Shown here in pieces: positions 45,673 to 54,105 of a stretch of 64,000 nt of DNA. The first letter of the stretch is position 1. Each line of letters begins with the position of its first letter. The stretch is from an uncultured Pseudoflavonifractor sp. (GTDB lineage: Bacteria; Bacillota; Clostridia; Oscillospirales; Oscillospiraceae). Both the position numbers and the translations under genes were made by a program. The notes under the pieces were generated by a model, which saw nothing but the letters and a program-made list of their open reading frames with translations, made no database searches and was not told where the DNA came from. The DNA lies in assembly GCA_947425785.1 (NCBI GenBank), contig CANEAY010000001.1:166356-230355 (forward strand), given 5' to 3'.

Positions 45673-46509
45673 ATGGAACAAAAAGGATTTCGAGCCAATA
45701 TAGCTGCGGCAATTGCCTTTTTACCATTATGGATAGTTCAGATTTTACGGATAATAAACTCAATTCCGCAGGTGTGTTATTTTGGGGAACTCTTTGCGTT
45801 TCCAATAATTCTCTTTGTAGGAAAAAAGAATCGAGCTTTATGGGTTTTCTTACTTATAGAAATATATTTACAGAGCCGAGGAGCTATCCTGGCAATAATT
45901 GCTTCAGAATATAGCACTGTTTTCACTTGCGTCATTAAAATCATCATTTCAATTGTGATTTTGGCTATGTTGCTCTTGAAACAAGAATTTGCCCAAAAGC
46001 TGTGGATGATACCAGGTGTTTTGTATATATTTCTTTTGTTTTCCAAAGTGTTGCTTGTTAGGCATATGGGTGTAGTGGAATTGATAATAACAGTTCCTGG
46101 TGCATTTGCAGCATCTGCTGGCTATTTTTTTCTTGGCCTATGGATCGTATATCCTGATGGACACCCTAAAATGCTGGCACGGAAGATGAAAACTGTTGCG
46201 TATACAAATGAGGGGGAGCCTGAAATGAAGTTTTGTTCTCATTGCGGAAAAGAAATCATGGATGCGGCTGTCGTTTGCCCTCACTGTGGCTGTCCGGTGG
46301 GAGCAGTCAGCAATGAACCGGACATTCCCAGCACAGGGCTGAATGTCTTATCCCTATTGATTCCTCTGGTGGGCTTGATCCTATACCTTGTCTATCACGA
46401 CAAAGCGCCGAATAAGGCAAGGGCCATTGGGAAGTTTGCATTGATCGGCGTAGGGATCGGTGTTGCCTTGGGCATTTTTAATTCTATACTTATTCTCAGT
46501 ATGTTTTAA
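45673..46509 (+). CDS. Membrane protein with internal zinc ribbon (apparent fusion)
   Basis: A 278-residue protein. Residues 1 to about 170 hold four to five hydrophobic helices and are very AT-rich. Residue 185 is a Met that opens MKFCSHCGKEIMDAAVVCPH, a zinc ribbon (CxxC-x12-CxxC) of the kind that normally starts its own gene. Two more membrane helices follow. GAGGGGGAGCC sits correctly before this inner ATG (46225), so a separate 94-residue product may also be made. From there on the GC content rises. GGAGG precedes the main ATG. I do not recognise the N-terminal family. Confidence 0.78.
   Translation: MEQKGFRANIAAAIAFLPLWIVQILRIINSIPQVCYFGELFAFPIILFVGKKNRALWVFLLIEIYLQSRGAILAIIASEYSTVFTCVIKIIISIVILAMLLLKQEFAQKLWMIPGVLYIFLLFSKVLLVRHMGVVELIITVPGAFAASAGYFFLGLWIVYPDGHPKMLARKMKTVAYTNEGEPEMKFCSHCGKEIMDAAVVCPHCGCPVGAVSNEPDIPSTGLNVLSLLIPLVGLILYLVYHDKAPNKARAIGKFALIGVGIGVALGIFNSILILSMF
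46225..46509 (+). other. Possible internal translation start: 94-residue zinc-ribbon protein
   Basis: An in-frame ATG with a strong ribosome binding site (GAGGGGGAGCCTGAA). It opens a complete zinc-ribbon plus two-helix protein inside the larger gene. It could be a relic of a once separate gene or a genuine second product. Confidence 0.4.
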
Positions 46510-46546
46510 GAGAAAGGCCGGGAAGTCTCCCGGCCTTTCTGCTTGT
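46510..46546 (+). terminator. Intrinsic terminator
   Basis: A stem of AGAAAGGCCGGGA with its complement around AGTC, followed by a T-rich stretch. Confidence 0.8.
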
Positions 46547-46601
46547 CTTTTCTACCCAAAGCGGCTATAATGGGGCTAACTTACATTTGAGGTGAAGCCC
46601 T

Positions 46602-48050
46602 ATGAAAACGCCGCTGTCCAGCGGGGAGGTACACAAGCAGTACGAGGAGGGGGTGGGGGCCTTTATCCGCTCCGTCCCCGACGCCGCCCTGCGCCTTCGG
46701 CTCAAGGGAGAGGTGGACGACTTCTTCCGTTCCGCCGCCCTGGGGGTGTGGCAGGCCGACGGAGGAACTGTGACCCCCGGCTATGTGGAGTACTATAACG
46801 CCATCTACCTCCGGGGCAATCCCGCCCCCTCCATCCTCTTCTGGGAGCTGGGCACCAGCGTGTCGAATTGCCCGCCCTTCCAGAGCCCCGATTTCTTCCA
46901 TCGGATGCGGGCGGTGGACAAGGTCTCCCGGGGGCAATTTTCCCGCCGGTTCATCGATCTCTACACCCTCATGGCCCTGCTCTTTGCCGCGGTGGACGGG
47001 GTGGTCAGCGATACAGAGGCGGGTTATGTAAACCAATGTACTGATGTTCTTACCCGCCTGTGCGACAGGGACGGGCTGGAAGGGGGCAAGAGGCCCCTGG
47101 ACGCTAAGGACTTTGTCACCCTTCGCCCGGCGGCGGGCACCGACGTGCCCCCGGCGGCTGTCCCCGTGCCGGCAGGAGAGGAAACAGAGGAGGAGAAGGC
47201 CCAGCCGGAGCCAACCCTGGAGGAGCTGATGGCGGAGCTGGACGGCCTGTGCGGCCTTAGTAAGGTGAAGGCCGATGTGAAGAGCCTGGTAAATCTGGTG
47301 AAGGTGCGGAAGCTCCGGGAGGCCGAGGGACTGCCCGTGCCGCCCCTCTCCCTCCACCTGGTATTCATGGGCAATCCGGGCACCGGCAAGACCACGGTGG
47401 CCCGCTTGCTGGCCAAGCTCTACCACGCTATCGGGGTGCTCTCCAAGGGCCAACTGGTGGAGGTGGACCGCTCCGGACTGGTGGCGGGCTTTGTAGGCCA
47501 GACCGCTCTCAAGACCCAGGAGGTCATCACCAAGGCCATCGGCGGCGTGCTCTTCATTGACGAGGCTTACGCCCTCACCAGCCATACCGGCCAGAACGAC
47601 TTTGGCCAGGAGGCGGTAGAAGTCCTGCTGAAAAACATGGAGGATCACCGGGACGACCTGGTGGTCATCGTGGCGGGGTACACCGACCTGATGGCCGATT
47701 TTATCCACTCCAACCCCGGTTTGGAGAGCCGCTTCAACAAGTATTTCTACTTTGAGGACTACACCGGGGAGGAGCTGTTTCAGATCTTCCAGTCCATGTG
47801 CGGCAAAAACGGCTATGTCATGGACGAGGCGGCCCAGACCTGTGCCAGGGACGTGCTCCAGGAGATGTATGCAGACCGGGACGAGAACTTTGGCAACGCC
47901 CGGGATGCCCGGAATTTCTTTGAGCGCAGCGTGGCCTGCCAGTCCGACCGGGTGGCGGTACTGGAGACGGTGGACAAAGACACCCTCATGGCTCTCACCG
48001 CCGACGATCTGAAAAAGGCTGCCGGGGATGGGGAGGAGACGGGGGAATAA
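46602..48050 (+). CDS. CbxX/CfqX-type AAA+ ATPase (SpoVK-like)
   Basis: A 482-residue AAA+ protein. Walker A is GNPGTGKTT (257-265), Walker B VLFIDEAYAL (about 312-321), sensor 1 VVIVAGYTD and an arginine finger in NPGLESRF. The N-terminal 150 residues, with LFAAVDGVVSDTEAGYV, recall a TerB-like acidic helical domain. An acidic, Pro-rich linker (about 180-215) precedes the ATPase. SpoVK of Bacillus (about 320 residues) acts in spore maturation and lacks this N-terminal part. GAGGTGAAGCCCT precedes the ATG. The role here is inferred. Confidence 0.85.
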   Translation: MKTPLSSGEVHKQYEEGVGAFIRSVPDAALRLRLKGEVDDFFRSAALGVWQADGGTVTPGYVEYYNAIYLRGNPAPSILFWELGTSVSNCPPFQSPDFFHRMRAVDKVSRGQFSRRFIDLYTLMALLFAAVDGVVSDTEAGYVNQCTDVLTRLCDRDGLEGGKRPLDAKDFVTLRPAAGTDVPPAAVPVPAGEETEEEKAQPEPTLEELMAELDGLCGLSKVKADVKSLVNLVKVRKLREAEGLPVPPLSLHLVFMGNPGTGKTTVARLLAKLYHAIGVLSKGQLVEVDRSGLVAGFVGQTALKTQEVITKAIGGVLFIDEAYALTSHTGQNDFGQEAVEVLLKNMEDHRDDLVVIVAGYTDLMADFIHSNPGLESRFNKYFYFEDYTGEELFQIFQSMCGKNGYVMDEAAQTCARDVLQEMYADRDENFGNARDARNFFERSVACQSDRVAVLETVDKDTLMALTADDLKKAAGDGEETGE

Positions 48051-48093
48051 AAATCACCTCTTTTTGGTGGTAGTTTGAATTAGAACAGGAAAT

Positions 48094-48138
48094 GAGGCCA
48101 AGCACTTCGGTTCCCGAAGTGCTTGGCCTCACTATTTT
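48094..48138 (+). terminator. Intrinsic terminator of the AAA+ gene
   Basis: A perfect 17-bp stem of GAGGCCAAGCACTTCGG with its complement around TTC, followed by ACTATTTT. Confidence 0.85.
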
Positions 48139-48373
48139 ACCTGGTTTGCCATAAAAAGAAGGGATAAGTCAGGCCCGTATTCTCCGGGTTCGGAGGGGGC
48201 AAATGTTGTCGAAGATAGTCGGGTGTCGTATTTTTTGCACATTACTGTCCAGAAATAGAACACTATTTTTGTGCAAAATTGTGGTAATATAAAATCAAGA
48301 GCAGATGGGGTGTGTACAGCTCCTGACGCTGAGTGTGTCCAAAGTTTTAGAAAAATTGGGAGGGAAATTGAAA
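48139..48373 (+). promoter_or_regulatory. Regulatory region of the permease/flavoprotein cluster
   Basis: The 322-bp gap after the AAA+ gene holds that gene's terminator, then an AT-rich stretch. TTTTGCAC (48233-48240) and GTGCAAAA (48271-48278) form an inverted repeat 30 bp apart. An extended -10 (TGG-TAATAT, 48282-48290) lies just beyond. The spacing suits a LysR-type site, and the LysR gene at 53058 is the obvious candidate. I see no gene here. Confidence 0.45.
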
Positions 48374-49852
48374 ATGGCAGAAAAGAAAAAATTCGACTCG
48401 TATGCCCTGGTCATGATCATTGGTGCGGTGTTCATGTTCCTGTTTGGCTTCGTTGTCCCGCCGTTCAGCACGGTGACGGTAGTGGGCGTGAAGATGCTGG
48501 GCGTGCTCATCGGTCTGATCATCATCACCTGCTTCAACGGTGATATGCTGGGCGGCTCACTGATGGCCCTGCTGGCTACGGTGTTCCACGGCTACTACAC
48601 CGCCACCGGCCTGCTCCAGGAGTGGCTGGGTTCCACCTCCACCATTCAGCTGGTCTTCTGCGGCGCGCTGTGTCTGGCTCTGCGGGACTCCGGCGCCATG
48701 AACGTGCTGGCCAAGAAGCTGCTCACCAGTAAGCTGTGCAAGGGCCGGCCTGTGGCCACCATGGTCATGCTGTTCCTGGCCACCTACGTGGTGGCGGCCT
48801 TCGTGGGCGGGCCTCCCACCTACATCCTGTTCTTCGGCCTCATTGAGTCCATCCGGGACGTGTGCGGCTATGACAAGGACGATCCCTTCATCAAGTTCTC
48901 CCTGCTGGGCGCGTACATCGCCGCCACCGGTATTTTCTTCTTTGCCTTCAAGTCGCCCCAGGTGATGACCATCGCCATGATCAACTCCGCCATGGAGCCC
49001 TATGGGCGCACCTTCAACGAGGGCACTTGGATGCTGGTGATGTTCTCGATCACCATGGTCTACATGATCATCTACGCCATCCTGATGAAGACCATTTACC
49101 GGGTGAATCTGGAGCCCCTGAAGGAGCTGGACTTCAACAAGATCGAAGCCCTGCGCAACACCCCCGACAACTTCAACGCCAATCAGCTCAAGTGCATTGC
49201 CCTGATCCTGGGCTGTATCGCTTACATCATCTTCACCACCGTCTATCCCAAGGAAGCCCCGGCTTATGCCTACCTGACCTGCCTGGGCAACTCCTGGATC
49301 TGGGTCCTGGGCTGCGCCATCTGCACCATCTTTCGGCGCAAGGGCGCCAAGGAGGGCTTCGTGCCCATCTCCAAGCTCCTCTCCCAGTCCTCCATGTGGC
49401 CCATGATCTCCCTGGTGGGCGCCCTGATCATGCTGGGCAAGATCACCTCCGACGCCGAGCTGGGCATCCGTCCCTGGCTGGTGGATGTGCTCAGCCCCGT
49501 CTTCGGCGGCACCAACATCTGGGTGCTGATGGCCATCGTCATTATCTTCTCCACCCTGGTCACCCAGATCGCCAACGGCCTGGTGCTGACCATGGCCGTG
49601 TGCCCCATCGTTACCCCCTTCGTGTGTGAGCTGGCCGCCACCACCGGCATCAACCCCGACGTCATCCTCATCATCTCCAACATCTGCTCGGGTTACGCCT
49701 TCTGGACTGTGGCTGCCTCTACCAACGCCGCCTTCATCCTCTCCCGCCCCGAGATCGATCAGAAATTTATCTGGACTAAGGGCGTGCAGGTCACCTGTGT
49801 ATTCATGGCGGTATGCTACGTCATGGGTATGCTCTACACCTACATCCTGTAA
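48374..49852 (+). CDS. SLC13/DASS-type anion permease
   Basis: A 492-residue membrane protein with about twelve helices. The ATG at 48374 is preceded by GGGAGGG. The two halves show the ion-transporter duplicate plan: FVGGPPTYILFFGL in the first and AASTNAAFILSRPE in the second (Asn/Thr sites near re-entrant hairpins). CitT/DASS proteins carry di- or tricarboxylates or sulfate. The closest general match is the SLC13-type permeases of anaerobes. The substrate is probably an organic acid, given the flavoprotein beside it; that is inferred. Confidence 0.8.
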   Translation: MAEKKKFDSYALVMIIGAVFMFLFGFVVPPFSTVTVVGVKMLGVLIGLIIITCFNGDMLGGSLMALLATVFHGYYTATGLLQEWLGSTSTIQLVFCGALCLALRDSGAMNVLAKKLLTSKLCKGRPVATMVMLFLATYVVAAFVGGPPTYILFFGLIESIRDVCGYDKDDPFIKFSLLGAYIAATGIFFFAFKSPQVMTIAMINSAMEPYGRTFNEGTWMLVMFSITMVYMIIYAILMKTIYRVNLEPLKELDFNKIEALRNTPDNFNANQLKCIALILGCIAYIIFTTVYPKEAPAYAYLTCLGNSWIWVLGCAICTIFRRKGAKEGFVPISKLLSQSSMWPMISLVGALIMLGKITSDAELGIRPWLVDVLSPVFGGTNIWVLMAIVIIFSTLVTQIANGLVLTMAVCPIVTPFVCELAATTGINPDVILIISNICSGYAFWTVAASTNAAFILSRPEIDQKFIWTKGVQVTCVFMAVCYVMGMLYTYIL

Positions 49853-49894
49853 GAACCTGTCACAGCGTTTCAACACGCAGAAAGGAGTCAGTAT

Positions 49895-51496
49895 ATGACA
49901 AAAACGATCCTGGAGGGCGAGCGCCAAATCCCTGTCTACGCCGAGTGCGACATCCTGGTGGTAGGCGGCGGCGCCGCCGGCCACTCCGCGGCTGTTGCCG
50001 CAGCCCGGGCAGGCAACAAAAATGTCATTCTCATGGAGCGCTACGGCTACATGGGCGGCGATGTCACCGGCGGCTATGTCATCATGGTTCCCCGGCTGTC
50101 CTTCTTCAATAAGCAGTATGTCCGGGGCCTCCAGGAGGAGTGGTTTACCCGCATGGCCAATATCCCCGGCGCTGTGCTTGGCCCCACCGCCGATGAGATC
50201 GGCTCCACCGATGCCGCCAAGGTCAATGCCTGGAAGAATATTTGGGATACCTTCAGCACTGGCGCTACCCAGCCCCAGCACCTGGTTCGCTCGGTCTATT
50301 TTGAGCCCAACCAGCTGAAGATCGAAATGGACAAGATGCTCCTGGAGCACAAAGACTTCATCCACGTCATGTGTCACTCCTGGGGCACCCGGCCCATCAT
50401 GGACGGCGACACCATCAAGGGCGTTATCTTTGAGAGCAAGGAGGGCCGCAAGGCAGTGCTGGCCAAGATCGTCATCGACGCCACCGGCGACGGTGACATC
50501 TTCCGGCAGACCGGCTGCCCCTACTTCGGCCTGGCCGACAAGCTGACCCGCTGCGCTACCACCGCCCTGGTCTGGCGGGTGGGCGGCTGTGATTGGGCCG
50601 CCTTCTCCGAGTGGAAGAAGGTCAATCCCCAGGCGGCCAATGCCCTGCGGGAGAACTTCTCCAAGATCTGCGGCTTCCGGGCCTCGCCCCTGCCTGGCCC
50701 CACCAATGACGTGTGCTGGATCAACAACTGGCACGCCGAGCGGGACTGCGCCACCGTCAAGGATGCCACCGAGACAGAGATGGAGACCCGGGATACGATG
50801 CGCGACGCTCTGGAGTATCTGAAAGAGGTCTGCCCCATGGGCTTCCGCAACGCCTTTATCTACGACATCGCTCCCCAGCTGGGCACCCGCTGCTCCTATC
50901 GGCTGGACGGCGAGTACGTCATCACCTCCAACGACTTCGCCTTCCCCAAGGAGCAGGAGGACGTCATTGCCTGGCACTCCACCATCTGCTTCATCAATGA
51001 CAACTGCCCTGTGGAGATCCCCTACCGGGCTATCCTGCCCAAGAAGACAGAGAATCTGCTCTGCCCCGGCCGCCACATTTCCGCCGACGAGTTGGGCATC
51101 GACTATGTCAACCTGATCCCCCAGTGCGTGGGCACCGGTCAGGCTGCTGGCGTGGCCGCCGCCGTGGCTGTGGCCGACGGTTCCACCGCCCATGGCGTGG
51201 ACATCAAGAAAGTCCAGGATATTCTTGCCCGGGATCAGGATGTGCCTCTGCCCCGGAACCAGTACACTGACCCGTCCTATATGCAGAATGTCATCGACCA
51301 CGAGTACGGTCTGTACACCGATCTGGCCAAGAAGGCCAGAGAGGAGGCGGGCTTCCTCGGCAAAGTCCGCCAGTTCGCCAGCAATCAGGGCGAGATCGAG
51401 GATGCAGACCCCCAGAGCCTGAAGAGCAAGAGCGAGGAAGTTACCATGGGTACGGTAAAGAGTGCTCCCGTGGTGACCGACGACCCTCACAGCTGA
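49895..51496 (+). CDS. FAD-dependent oxidoreductase (FAD_oxidored family)
   Basis: A 533-residue flavoprotein. The dinucleotide-binding motif DILVVGGGAAGHSAAVAAARAG (about 19-40) is followed by ILMERYGYMGGDVTGG. A late FAD box reads LLCPGRHISADELG with GTGQAAGVAAAVAV. It has PF12831-style features and no signal peptide, so it is cytoplasmic. It likely oxidises or reduces the acid brought in by the SLC13 permease. The tail (about 490-533) is acidic and low complexity. There are no Fe-S or heme motifs. The ribosome binding site is AGAAAGGAG. Confidence 0.85.
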   Translation: MTKTILEGERQIPVYAECDILVVGGGAAGHSAAVAAARAGNKNVILMERYGYMGGDVTGGYVIMVPRLSFFNKQYVRGLQEEWFTRMANIPGAVLGPTADEIGSTDAAKVNAWKNIWDTFSTGATQPQHLVRSVYFEPNQLKIEMDKMLLEHKDFIHVMCHSWGTRPIMDGDTIKGVIFESKEGRKAVLAKIVIDATGDGDIFRQTGCPYFGLADKLTRCATTALVWRVGGCDWAAFSEWKKVNPQAANALRENFSKICGFRASPLPGPTNDVCWINNWHAERDCATVKDATETEMETRDTMRDALEYLKEVCPMGFRNAFIYDIAPQLGTRCSYRLDGEYVITSNDFAFPKEQEDVIAWHSTICFINDNCPVEIPYRAILPKKTENLLCPGRHISADELGIDYVNLIPQCVGTGQAAGVAAAVAVADGSTAHGVDIKKVQDILARDQDVPLPRNQYTDPSYMQNVIDHEYGLYTDLAKKAREEAGFLGKVRQFASNQGEIEDADPQSLKSKSEEVTMGTVKSAPVVTDDPHS

Positions 51497-51526
51497 CCTC
51501 CAATATTCTCTCTTCTCTCTAATGTC

Positions 51527-51574
51527 ACAAGCCCGGGCCGGTGCTTTCCGGCCTGGGCTTGCGGCAGTTTTTCA
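51527..51574 (+). terminator. Intra-cluster hairpin/terminator
   Basis: A stem of CAAGCCCGGGCCGG with its complement around TGCTTT, followed by GCGGCAGTTTTT, just before the MFS gene's ribosome binding site. It may lower expression of the downstream genes. Confidence 0.65.
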
Positions 51575-51590
51575 AAAGGAGGAACCAGCC

Positions 51591-52817
51591 ATGGCAGCCA
51601 AGTCTACGGACAGTGCCCAAAAGCTATCCCCATTACAAGTCGCCTCGCTGATGGGACTGTTCTTCACTGCTATGGGGGTGGCCGCCATATCGCCAGCTAT
51701 GGCCAAGCTGGCAGAGCGGTTTACCGGCTATGATTATGCCTTGATCTCCACCTTGCCCACCCTGTTTATCGTACCCACAACACTGTGGGCAGGTTCGGCA
51801 GCGGGGAAAAGGGTGCGTTATAAGACCCTGTCCACCATGGGGATCCTCCTGTTTCTGGTGGGAGGGCTGACCCCCTTTTTCTTAACAGAGAGCTTCTATG
51901 TCCTGCTGACCTGCCGGGCGGTGTTCGGCATCGGCGTGGGTCTGCGGGCGTCGCTGGGCAACGCTTTGGTCATAGCCTGGTATTCAGGGAAAAGGCAGGC
52001 AGATATGCTGGGCTACGGCACCCTGGTGACCAATCTGGGCGGTATCCTGTTCCAGTTGGCGGGGGGTGCCTTGGCCGAGGTCGCTTGGAATTACACCTTT
52101 TTGGCCTACCTGTTCGGCGTTTTAAGTCTGCTCCTGGTATTTTTCCAGCCTGAACCGCCCGAGGAGCGTGCCCCGCTGCCGGGGAAGGAGAGCACCCGGC
52201 CGGAGCCGGAGGGCGCCACAGAGGAGGGGCGCGGCTTTTGGCGGCCGATCCTCCTGGCCGCAGGACTGCTGTTTCTCTATCAGCTGTTGACCTATCCTAT
52301 CATGATGAATATGTCCCTGCTTTTTGAGGATAAGGGCGCCGGCGGAGCCTCGGCAGCGGCGCTGGCCCTGTCCCTGTACACCGCTGGCGGCTGTGGCGTG
52401 GGCTTTCTTTTCGGAAAGGTATTCCACCGGCTGGGCCGGTTCACGCTGGTGCTGGGTTGCCTGTTGGCAGCGTTGGGGGGATGGGGACTATGTCTGGGCG
52501 CCTCTGCTTTCCTGATGACCTGCAGCTGCGTGGTGATGGGCATGGCCTCGTCCCTGCTCACTCCGGGGGCCTATGCTATTATGGGGATGTATGTGCCTCC
52601 CGGGAAGTCGGCCCTGTGTGTCTCCATCTTAATGGGAGTGAGCAATCTGGGAGGATTCCTGTGTCCGTTTTACCTGCGGCTTTTAACGGCACTGTTTCGG
52701 GAAGCGCTGTACAGCGCTCTATATACCGCCACGGCGGCAGGTCTGCTGCTTGCGGCGGTGTTCCTGCTGTGGGATCCCCTTCCTCGCGCCAAAGCAGGGG
52801 AGCGCAGTAAGCACTGA
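51591..52817 (+). CDS. MFS transporter
   Basis: A 408-residue transporter with twelve predicted helices and a soluble loop of about 45 residues in the middle, rich in Pro and Glu (PEPPEERAPLPGKESTRPEP). The AAAAGGAGGAACCAGCC ribosome binding site fixes the ATG at 51591. MFS marks are the GKRVRYKT loop after helix 2 and helix 4 RAVFGIGVGLRAS. It shares the cluster with the permease and flavoprotein. It could export the product while the SLC13 protein imports the substrate. Confidence 0.85.
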   Translation: MAAKSTDSAQKLSPLQVASLMGLFFTAMGVAAISPAMAKLAERFTGYDYALISTLPTLFIVPTTLWAGSAAGKRVRYKTLSTMGILLFLVGGLTPFFLTESFYVLLTCRAVFGIGVGLRASLGNALVIAWYSGKRQADMLGYGTLVTNLGGILFQLAGGALAEVAWNYTFLAYLFGVLSLLLVFFQPEPPEERAPLPGKESTRPEPEGATEEGRGFWRPILLAAGLLFLYQLLTYPIMMNMSLLFEDKGAGGASAAALALSLYTAGGCGVGFLFGKVFHRLGRFTLVLGCLLAALGGWGLCLGASAFLMTCSCVVMGMASSLLTPGAYAIMGMYVPPGKSALCVSILMGVSNLGGFLCPFYLRLLTALFREALYSALYTATAAGLLLAAVFLLWDPLPRAKAGERSKH

Positions 52818-52846
52818 AAAGAGAAACTTTTTTGGCAGAAATATGG

Positions 52847-52852
52847 TATACT
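52847..52852 (+). promoter_or_regulatory. Extended -10 box for the small protein and LysR genes
   Basis: TGG-TATACT (TG at 52844-52845) sits 27 bp before the small gene's start. No clear -35 is visible, as is normal for extended -10 promoters. Confidence 0.45.
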
Positions 52853-52878
52853 AACAAATAAGAAGTGGAGGTCATGCC

Positions 52879-53031
52879 ATGGCAGGACAGGAAGAGAAAG
52901 GGTTCCCACAGGAGGAGGTCCCCAAGGCTCCGCAGCCGGAGCTGTCCAACGACTTTTTTGCTCAGCTGCTCCACCTGCCCGCCTGCAAAAGCAAGGGCTA
53001 CTGCGACAACTGCGGGCGTTGTGAGCGGTGA
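52879..53031 (+). CDS. 50-residue Cys-rich small protein
   Basis: A short gene with ATG at 52879 preceded by GTGGAGGTCATGCC. The protein begins MAGQEEKGFPQEEVPKAPQP, continues ELSNDFFAQLLHLPA, and ends in a cysteine cluster, CKSKGYCDNCGRCER (C-x5-C-x2-C-x2-C). The N-terminal half is disordered and acidic; the middle has an amphipathic helix. The cysteine spacing could hold one zinc or an Fe-S cluster. It lies between the MFS and LysR genes on the same strand, so it may partner the flavoprotein. It is too short to recognise a family. Confidence 0.65.
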   Translation: MAGQEEKGFPQEEVPKAPQPELSNDFFAQLLHLPACKSKGYCDNCGRCER

Positions 53032-53057
53032 GGATCATCTGACAGGGAGGTATCCCC

Positions 53058-53927
53058 ATGAACCTGAAACAGGCCCAGTACCTGGAAGCGGTGTGCCGCA
53101 CGGGCAGTGTCACAAAGGCGGCCGCTGAACTCTATGTTTCCCGGACGGTGATCTCTCACAGCCTGCGGGAGCTGGAGGACGAATTCAGCACCGTCCTGTT
53201 CAAACGCACCCGGATGGGTATGGAACTCACCGAGGCGGGGGAACTGCTGTGGGAGCACTGCCGGCAGATGCGCCTGGCCGACAGCGCCATCCGGGACAGG
53301 ATCAACGCCCTGAGTTTCCCGGACTCCCAGCCCCAGGTGAAGCTGGCCTTCACCATCACCGCCGGTGTTCGGCTTTTCCCCGACTTCTTTACCCAGATGC
53401 AAAAGCGCTGTCCCAATGTGGCCTACACCGCCGAGGAGATGTCGGCCTTTGACACCATCGATGCGGTGTGTGAGGGGCGGGTGGACTTTGCCATCACCCC
53501 GGTGGGGCTGGGCGATCCCCAGTACCAGAACATTGGCCGCCACTTCCTCCACAAGCTGGAGACTGTGATCTGCGTGAGCAAGGATCACCCCTTGAGCCGG
53601 GAGAAGTATCTCACCCAGGAGCTCATCGGGGAAACTCCTTTTGTCACCCCACCCTACAAAAATCCCCTGCACTTTCCCATCAACATTACCATGCGGATCA
53701 ACCAGATCGACCTGATCCATAAGATAGTAGCCAGCGGCATCGCCGCCACCGTTATAAACCGGGATTATGTGTGGAACTGGGATGATGTGGTCACCTTGCC
53801 CATGAAGGAGCCTATCATCAGCAATGTGAATCTGATCTGGGACAAGACCGTCCCCCATTCCAACGTGTTCAACCAGGTCCTCAACTTTGTGCGCACCTAT
53901 GATATCTCCAAGCTGGAGGACTACTGA
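53058..53927 (+). CDS. LysR-family transcriptional regulator
   Basis: A 289-residue regulator: winged helix with NLKQAQYLEAVCRTGSVTKAAAELYVS and ELEDEFSTVLFKRTRMGMELTEAGE, then a periplasmic-binding-like effector domain (about 95-289). The ribosome binding site is GGGAGGTATCCCC. It lies 26 bp after the small Cys-rich gene, on the same strand, at the end of the cluster. It probably senses the cluster's organic acid and activates the permease operon; this is inferred from position. Confidence 0.88.
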   Translation: MNLKQAQYLEAVCRTGSVTKAAAELYVSRTVISHSLRELEDEFSTVLFKRTRMGMELTEAGELLWEHCRQMRLADSAIRDRINALSFPDSQPQVKLAFTITAGVRLFPDFFTQMQKRCPNVAYTAEEMSAFDTIDAVCEGRVDFAITPVGLGDPQYQNIGRHFLHKLETVICVSKDHPLSREKYLTQELIGETPFVTPPYKNPLHFPINITMRINQIDLIHKIVASGIAATVINRDYVWNWDDVVTLPMKEPIISNVNLIWDKTVPHSNVFNQVLNFVRTYDISKLEDY

Positions 53928-54011
53928 TCTCCAGAAGAAAAACTCCTTCAGCTTTTCGGCATCGGTAATGAATTCCCCCGAAAAAGCAAAAAGGAAAGTG
54001 GCTCAAACCAT

Positions 54012-54055
54012 AAAAAGGCTTGCCGTCTGTAACTCACAGGCGGCAAGCCTTTTGG
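54012..54055 (+). terminator. Bidirectional terminator (LysR and cdd)
   Basis: A stem of AAAAGGCTTGCCG(T/C)CTGT with its complement around AACTC, with A and T runs on each side. Confidence 0.8.
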
Positions 54056-54105
54056 CGTGGCAAAGAGATTTGAACCTTTACTGTACAGGTATGGCAGACC
54101 TGTGG
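54056..54105 (-). other. tRNA-like 3' half (anticodon-arm and T-arm look-alike)
   Basis: On the minus strand, just after the cdd stop, a 5-bp stem CAGGT/ACCTG carries a 7-base loop CTGCCAT with U33 and a GCC triplet at positions 34-36. A TTCAAAT loop inside a weak stem follows. These mimic a tRNA-Gly anticodon arm and T-arm, but no D-arm or 5' acceptor exists. It could be a tRNA relic or chance. Confidence 0.3.

Noticed and set aside
48557..51490. A very long leftward reading frame opposite the permease and flavoprotein genes
   Set aside because: It is rich in Gly, His, Asp and Val, typical of the antisense of GC-rich coding DNA. The plus-strand proteins are clearly real.
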